Source: an uncultured Chloroflexota bacterium
GTDB lineage: Bacteria; Chloroflexota; Dehalococcoidia; Dehalococcoidales; RBG-16-60-22
Reading direction: 5' to 3'
NCBI GenBank assembly: GCA_903915565.1
Contig: CAIWTG010000013.1
Location: 1 to 8,053 of the forward strand
Length of the DNA: 8,053 nt
The notes under the pieces were generated by a model. That model had not been told where the DNA came from. It made no database searches and saw nothing but the letters and a program-made list of their open reading frames with translations. Below, piece after piece: positions 6,241 through 8,053 of the stretch; the stretch's first letter is position 1, and each line of letters opens with the position of its first letter. The position numbers were made by a program, and so were the translations under genes.

Positions 6241-6738
6241 TTACTCTTTTTCCAGCATCTTTTCAACATCGTGGCGGGCCTGGGAAACCACGTCTTTAAT
6301 CTTAGCCCACTTTTCCGGGCCGAGATTACATGCCTGGCTGCCGACGATGCGCCCGAGAGTTTTCAGCTCGTGGATAGTATCGTGGAAATCGCTGATATCG
6401 CGGGGTCCCCACCAGTCTTTCATCTGGCATTCTATTTTCTCAATCATTTCCTGCTGTTCTTTAAGGAACTTTTTACCTTCTTCGGTAATAGTGTAGACTT
6501 TTTTACCGTCATGTTCCGAGACGCTGACGTAGCCTATGTCGTCCAACATTTGCAGGGTGGGGTAAACACTGCCGGCGCTGGGGGTATAAAAACCGTGAAA
6601 GTGGTCTTCCATAGCGCGGATGATTTCATAACCATGACTGGGTTTATCTTTCAGGAGGTTAAGAATAACATATTTTAGGTCGCCTTTTTCAAAGAGGCGC
6701 GACTGCCGCTCGAAGTGAAAGAAGGGTCGATGAAACAT
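6241..6738 (-). CDS. PadR-family transcriptional regulator
   Basis: Small winged-helix DNA-binding repressor, 165 residues from ATG 6738. That start is chosen because GGAGGT (6743-6748) lies four bases upstream; the in-frame ATGs at 6750 and 6774 lack a site, and 6774 would fall in the promoter and palindrome. The winged helix spans about 16-90: FEKGDLKYVILNLLKDKPSHGYEII (16-40), the family signature PSAGSVYPTLQMLDDIGYV (53-71) and the wing with DGKKVYTIT (77-85). The C-terminal half (about 86-165) is helical and charged (FLKEQQEMIEKIE...), as in the dimerisation helix of PadR proteins, with a Trp pair (109-110). PadR proteins usually repress a neighbouring efflux or detoxification gene and themselves, released by a small molecule. 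Here the divergent neighbour is an MFS transporter and a palindrome sits on its own promoter. The inducer cannot be deduced. Confidence 0.92.
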   Translation of the reverse strand: MFHRPFFHFERQSRLFEKGDLKYVILNLLKDKPSHGYEIIRAMEDHFHGFYTPSAGSVYPTLQMLDDIGYVSVSEHDGKKVYTITEEGKKFLKEQQEMIEKIECQMKDWWGPRDISDFHDTIHELKTLGRIVGSQACNLGPEKWAKIKDVVSQARHDVEKMLEKE

Positions 6739-6758
6739 ACCAACCTCCATATTGTGCC

Positions 6759-6772
6759 GACGATATATCGTC
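6759..6772. promoter_or_regulatory. Perfect 14-bp palindrome at the padR transcription start, probable operator
   Basis: GACGATATATCGTC is identical to its reverse complement over all 14 bases. It begins at the edge of the padR -10 box and covers the predicted start site, where a bound repressor would block RNA polymerase. AT-rich dyads are usual for PadR-family operators, and autoregulation is common. Binding by this PadR protein is inference from position. Confidence 0.65.
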
Positions 6773-6802
6773 ATTATATCAATATTTGTTATATTATGGC
6801 AA
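6773..6802 (-). promoter_or_regulatory. Promoter of the PadR regulator gene
   Basis: On the minus strand TTGCCA (6802-6797, 5 of 6) and a perfect TATAAT (6778-6773) are separated by 18 bp. The start would fall near 6766, giving a leader of about 28 nt to ATG 6738. The -10 box directly abuts the palindrome at 6759-6772. Confidence 0.7.
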
Positions 6803-6822
6803 GGAGCGCCCCGTAAAGTGAT

Positions 6823-6852
6823 TTGTATTTTGATAAAAAAAAATAATATAAT
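6823..6852 (+). promoter_or_regulatory. Candidate promoter of the MFS transporter gene
   Basis: TTGTAT (6823-6828, 4 of 6) and a perfect TATAAT (6847-6852) are 18 bp apart, with an A-rich spacer. The start would be near 6859, about 90 nt before the best ribosome binding site of the transporter. The operator-like sequence at 6876-6885 would lie about 17-26 nt downstream of that start. Confidence 0.5.
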
Positions 6853-6875
6853 GATGGTAAATTAACATCATAACG

Positions 6876-6885
6876 CGATATAACG
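6876..6885. promoter_or_regulatory. Second PadR operator-like site on the transporter side
   Basis: CGATATAACG matches the core CGATATATCG of the padR palindrome at nine of ten positions. It lies between the candidate transporter promoter and the gene, where a repressor could block elongation or initiation. A similar eight-base match (CGATATAT) also occurs at 8014-8021 inside the transporter gene, so a chance match is possible. Confidence 0.4.
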
Positions 6886-7007
6886 CCACGAAATTTTTAG
6901 TCATCGCATAATTTTCTATTGCTTTTTAGCCAGGTTGAAAGGATAGACCGATTACACAATCGACAAGTTCTAAAGACGTTACCACCGATCAAAAGCCCAA
7001 GTCATTT

Positions 7008-8053
7008 ATGAGGCAGGGCCTGCCGTGGTTCGTCATGGCGCACTTTGGCCATCACCTGCTGACGGCTTTGCCCAGTCCGCTACTGCCTTCTATCCGTACC
7101 GCCTTCGGCTTAAACAACTTCCAGGCGATGCTGGTCACCACGGTTTATGCCTTCTCCAGCGGCGCAGGTAATATACCCGCCGGCCGTATGGTGGATAAAG
7201 TCGGCCCAACGATTCTCCTTACTATAGGTACATTGGGCGTGGCGATAGGCGGTCTCCTTACCGGCCTGTCCAACTCATATATCATGTTCATGGTTTTCCT
7301 GGTCGTCATGGGTTTTATGACTGCTGGCTATCACCCCGCTTCTACCCCCATGATACTTTCTGCCGTGGAGCCGGAAAAGCGGGGCCGAGCCCTTGGTTTA
7401 CACCTGGTGGGGGGCAATGCCAGCTTCTTTATCGCCCCGTTGATTGCCGGCGGCGTGATGGTGCTGTGGCCTTCAATGGGTTTCCGCGGCCCGTTTATTA
7501 TATTATCTATCCCCACAGCGATATTCGGCATTATTTTCTTTATTTATTTAACCAAGCGCGGCGGGCTCATCCACGTTCATGCCGCCAAACAGAGACTCGC
7601 CGAGGAAAAACCTCCCCAGCCCGGCTATAAACGACGTCTCTGGGCATACCTCATCCAGATGGTTGTCGGCGGCGGCGCCGGCATGTCGGTCCAGGCGTTA
7701 ATGAGCTTATTCATCGTTGATAAACTCGGGGCGACGGATACCTCGGTGACGTGGATTATGTCGGTGTCTTTCCTCCCGGCGATTGTCGGCGGTACCGTTA
7801 TCGGCGGCTGGATTTCCGACCGAATCGGGTCGGTCAGGGTAATAATCGTTACCGGCATAGTTAGCGGGTTACTGATTTTCTGGCTGCATAGCACTACCAC
7901 GCTCGATTTCTGGTTCTTCTTGCTGCTCTTCATCATGGGCGTCAATAACGCCATCCGGAGGCCGGTGACCGAGGTCTTTATCATGGGGCAAACTCCGTCC
8001 AAGAACCGCGCCACGATATATGGTATTTACTATTTTACGATGCAGTATACCGG
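7008..8053 (+). CDS. MFS transporter, cut by the window end
   Basis: Major facilitator superfamily membrane transporter, probably an exporter controlled by the divergent PadR gene. From ATG 7008 there are 348 residues, the frame stays open to the window edge, and about two or three helices are missing. Helix 1 is close to the start (about 6-28). Motif A-like loops appear twice, AGRMVDKVGP (58-67) and GGWISDRIG (266-274), one per half. GYHPASTP (107-114), RGRALG (125-130) and HLVGGN (132-137) recall the fosmidomycin-resistance (Fsr) type of MFS exporter; this is a resemblance only. A charged central loop (183-210) separates the two six-helix halves. ATG 7008 has no good ribosome binding site. 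The frame is open back to 6939, and AAAGGA (6938-6943) is placed correctly for an ATT at 6951, which would add a hydrophilic 19-residue N-terminus. Start uncertain, family sure. Confidence 0.88.
   Translation, partial: MRQGLPWFVMAHFGHHLLTALPSPLLPSIRTAFGLNNFQAMLVTTVYAFSSGAGNIPAGRMVDKVGPTILLTIGTLGVAIGGLLTGLSNSYIMFMVFLVVMGFMTAGYHPASTPMILSAVEPEKRGRALGLHLVGGNASFFIAPLIAGGVMVLWPSMGFRGPFIILSIPTAIFGIIFFIYLTKRGGLIHVHAAKQRLAEEKPPQPGYKRRLWAYLIQMVVGGGAGMSVQALMSLFIVDKLGATDTSVTWIMSVSFLPAIVGGTVIGGWISDRIGSVRVIIVTGIVSGLLIFWLHSTTTLDFWFFLLLFIMGVNNAIRRPVTEVFIMGQTPSKNRATIYGIYYFTMQYT

Noticed and set aside
6078..6269. 63-codon minus-strand frame across the tRNA (contains GLEPTTRGLRNRCSTTELRW)
   Set aside because: This peptide is a well-known artefact of translating the antisense strand of a tRNA gene.
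6157..6678. Open frame of 173 codons on the plus strand, antisense to the PadR gene and starting inside the tRNA
   Set aside because: Its first residues are the translation of the tRNA, and the rest is the complement of a well-supported PadR gene; no ribosome binding site or family match.
1..8053. CRISPR array, insertion sequence or phage genes
   Set aside because: No spaced direct repeats, terminal inverted repeats, transposase, integrase or phage-like proteins were seen in any frame.

Overview
This is an ordinary bacterial chromosome segment in organisation. It holds a complete dipeptide/oligopeptide/nickel-type ABC importer, a tRNA-Thr gene, a PadR-family repressor gene and the first part of a divergent MFS transporter gene. 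The host is a bacterium of moderate GC content with a strong Shine-Dalgarno preference, sigma70-type promoters (TTGACA/TATAAT), a lipoprotein-anchored binding protein and PadR regulation. Protein style suggests an anaerobic Chloroflexota (Dehalococcoidia-like) or a Gram-positive-type lineage. That placement is an impression from the translated proteins, not proven here.

Layout: 1-192 is upstream DNA with the ribosome binding site of the first gene. 193-4089 (+) is a tight four-gene operon: two membrane permeases (DppB-, DppC-like) and two ATPases (DppD-, DppF-like), with gaps of 10 and 30 nt and a final 1-nt TAATG overlap. 4090-4188 holds a bidirectional hairpin terminator and a second plus-strand hairpin. 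4189-5772 (-) is the substrate-binding lipoprotein. It converges on the operon instead of leading it, and has its own near-consensus promoter and a leader of about 185 nt. 6061-6217 (+) is a strong promoter and the tRNA-Thr(CGT) gene. 6241-6738 (-) is the PadR regulator. 6739-7007 is a divergent control region with two promoters, a perfect 14-bp palindrome touching the padR -10 box, and a near-copy of its core on the transporter side. 7008-8053 (+) is the MFS transporter, cut by the window end.

How the parts work together: the lipoprotein captures peptide, or another ligand of this family such as nickel chelates, outside the cell. DppB/DppC form the channel and DppD/DppF supply ATP hydrolysis. 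Separate transcription of the binding protein could let it be made in excess of the membrane complex. The PadR/MFS pair looks like a self-contained drug- or metabolite-responsive efflux module: repressor, operators and divergently transcribed exporter.

I did not find a clearly novel system. The points most worth checking are the PadR operator pair, the apparent lack of an ATG at the best ribosome-binding position of the MFS gene (ATT instead), and the structured leader of the binding protein with its unused, perfect Shine-Dalgarno sequence.
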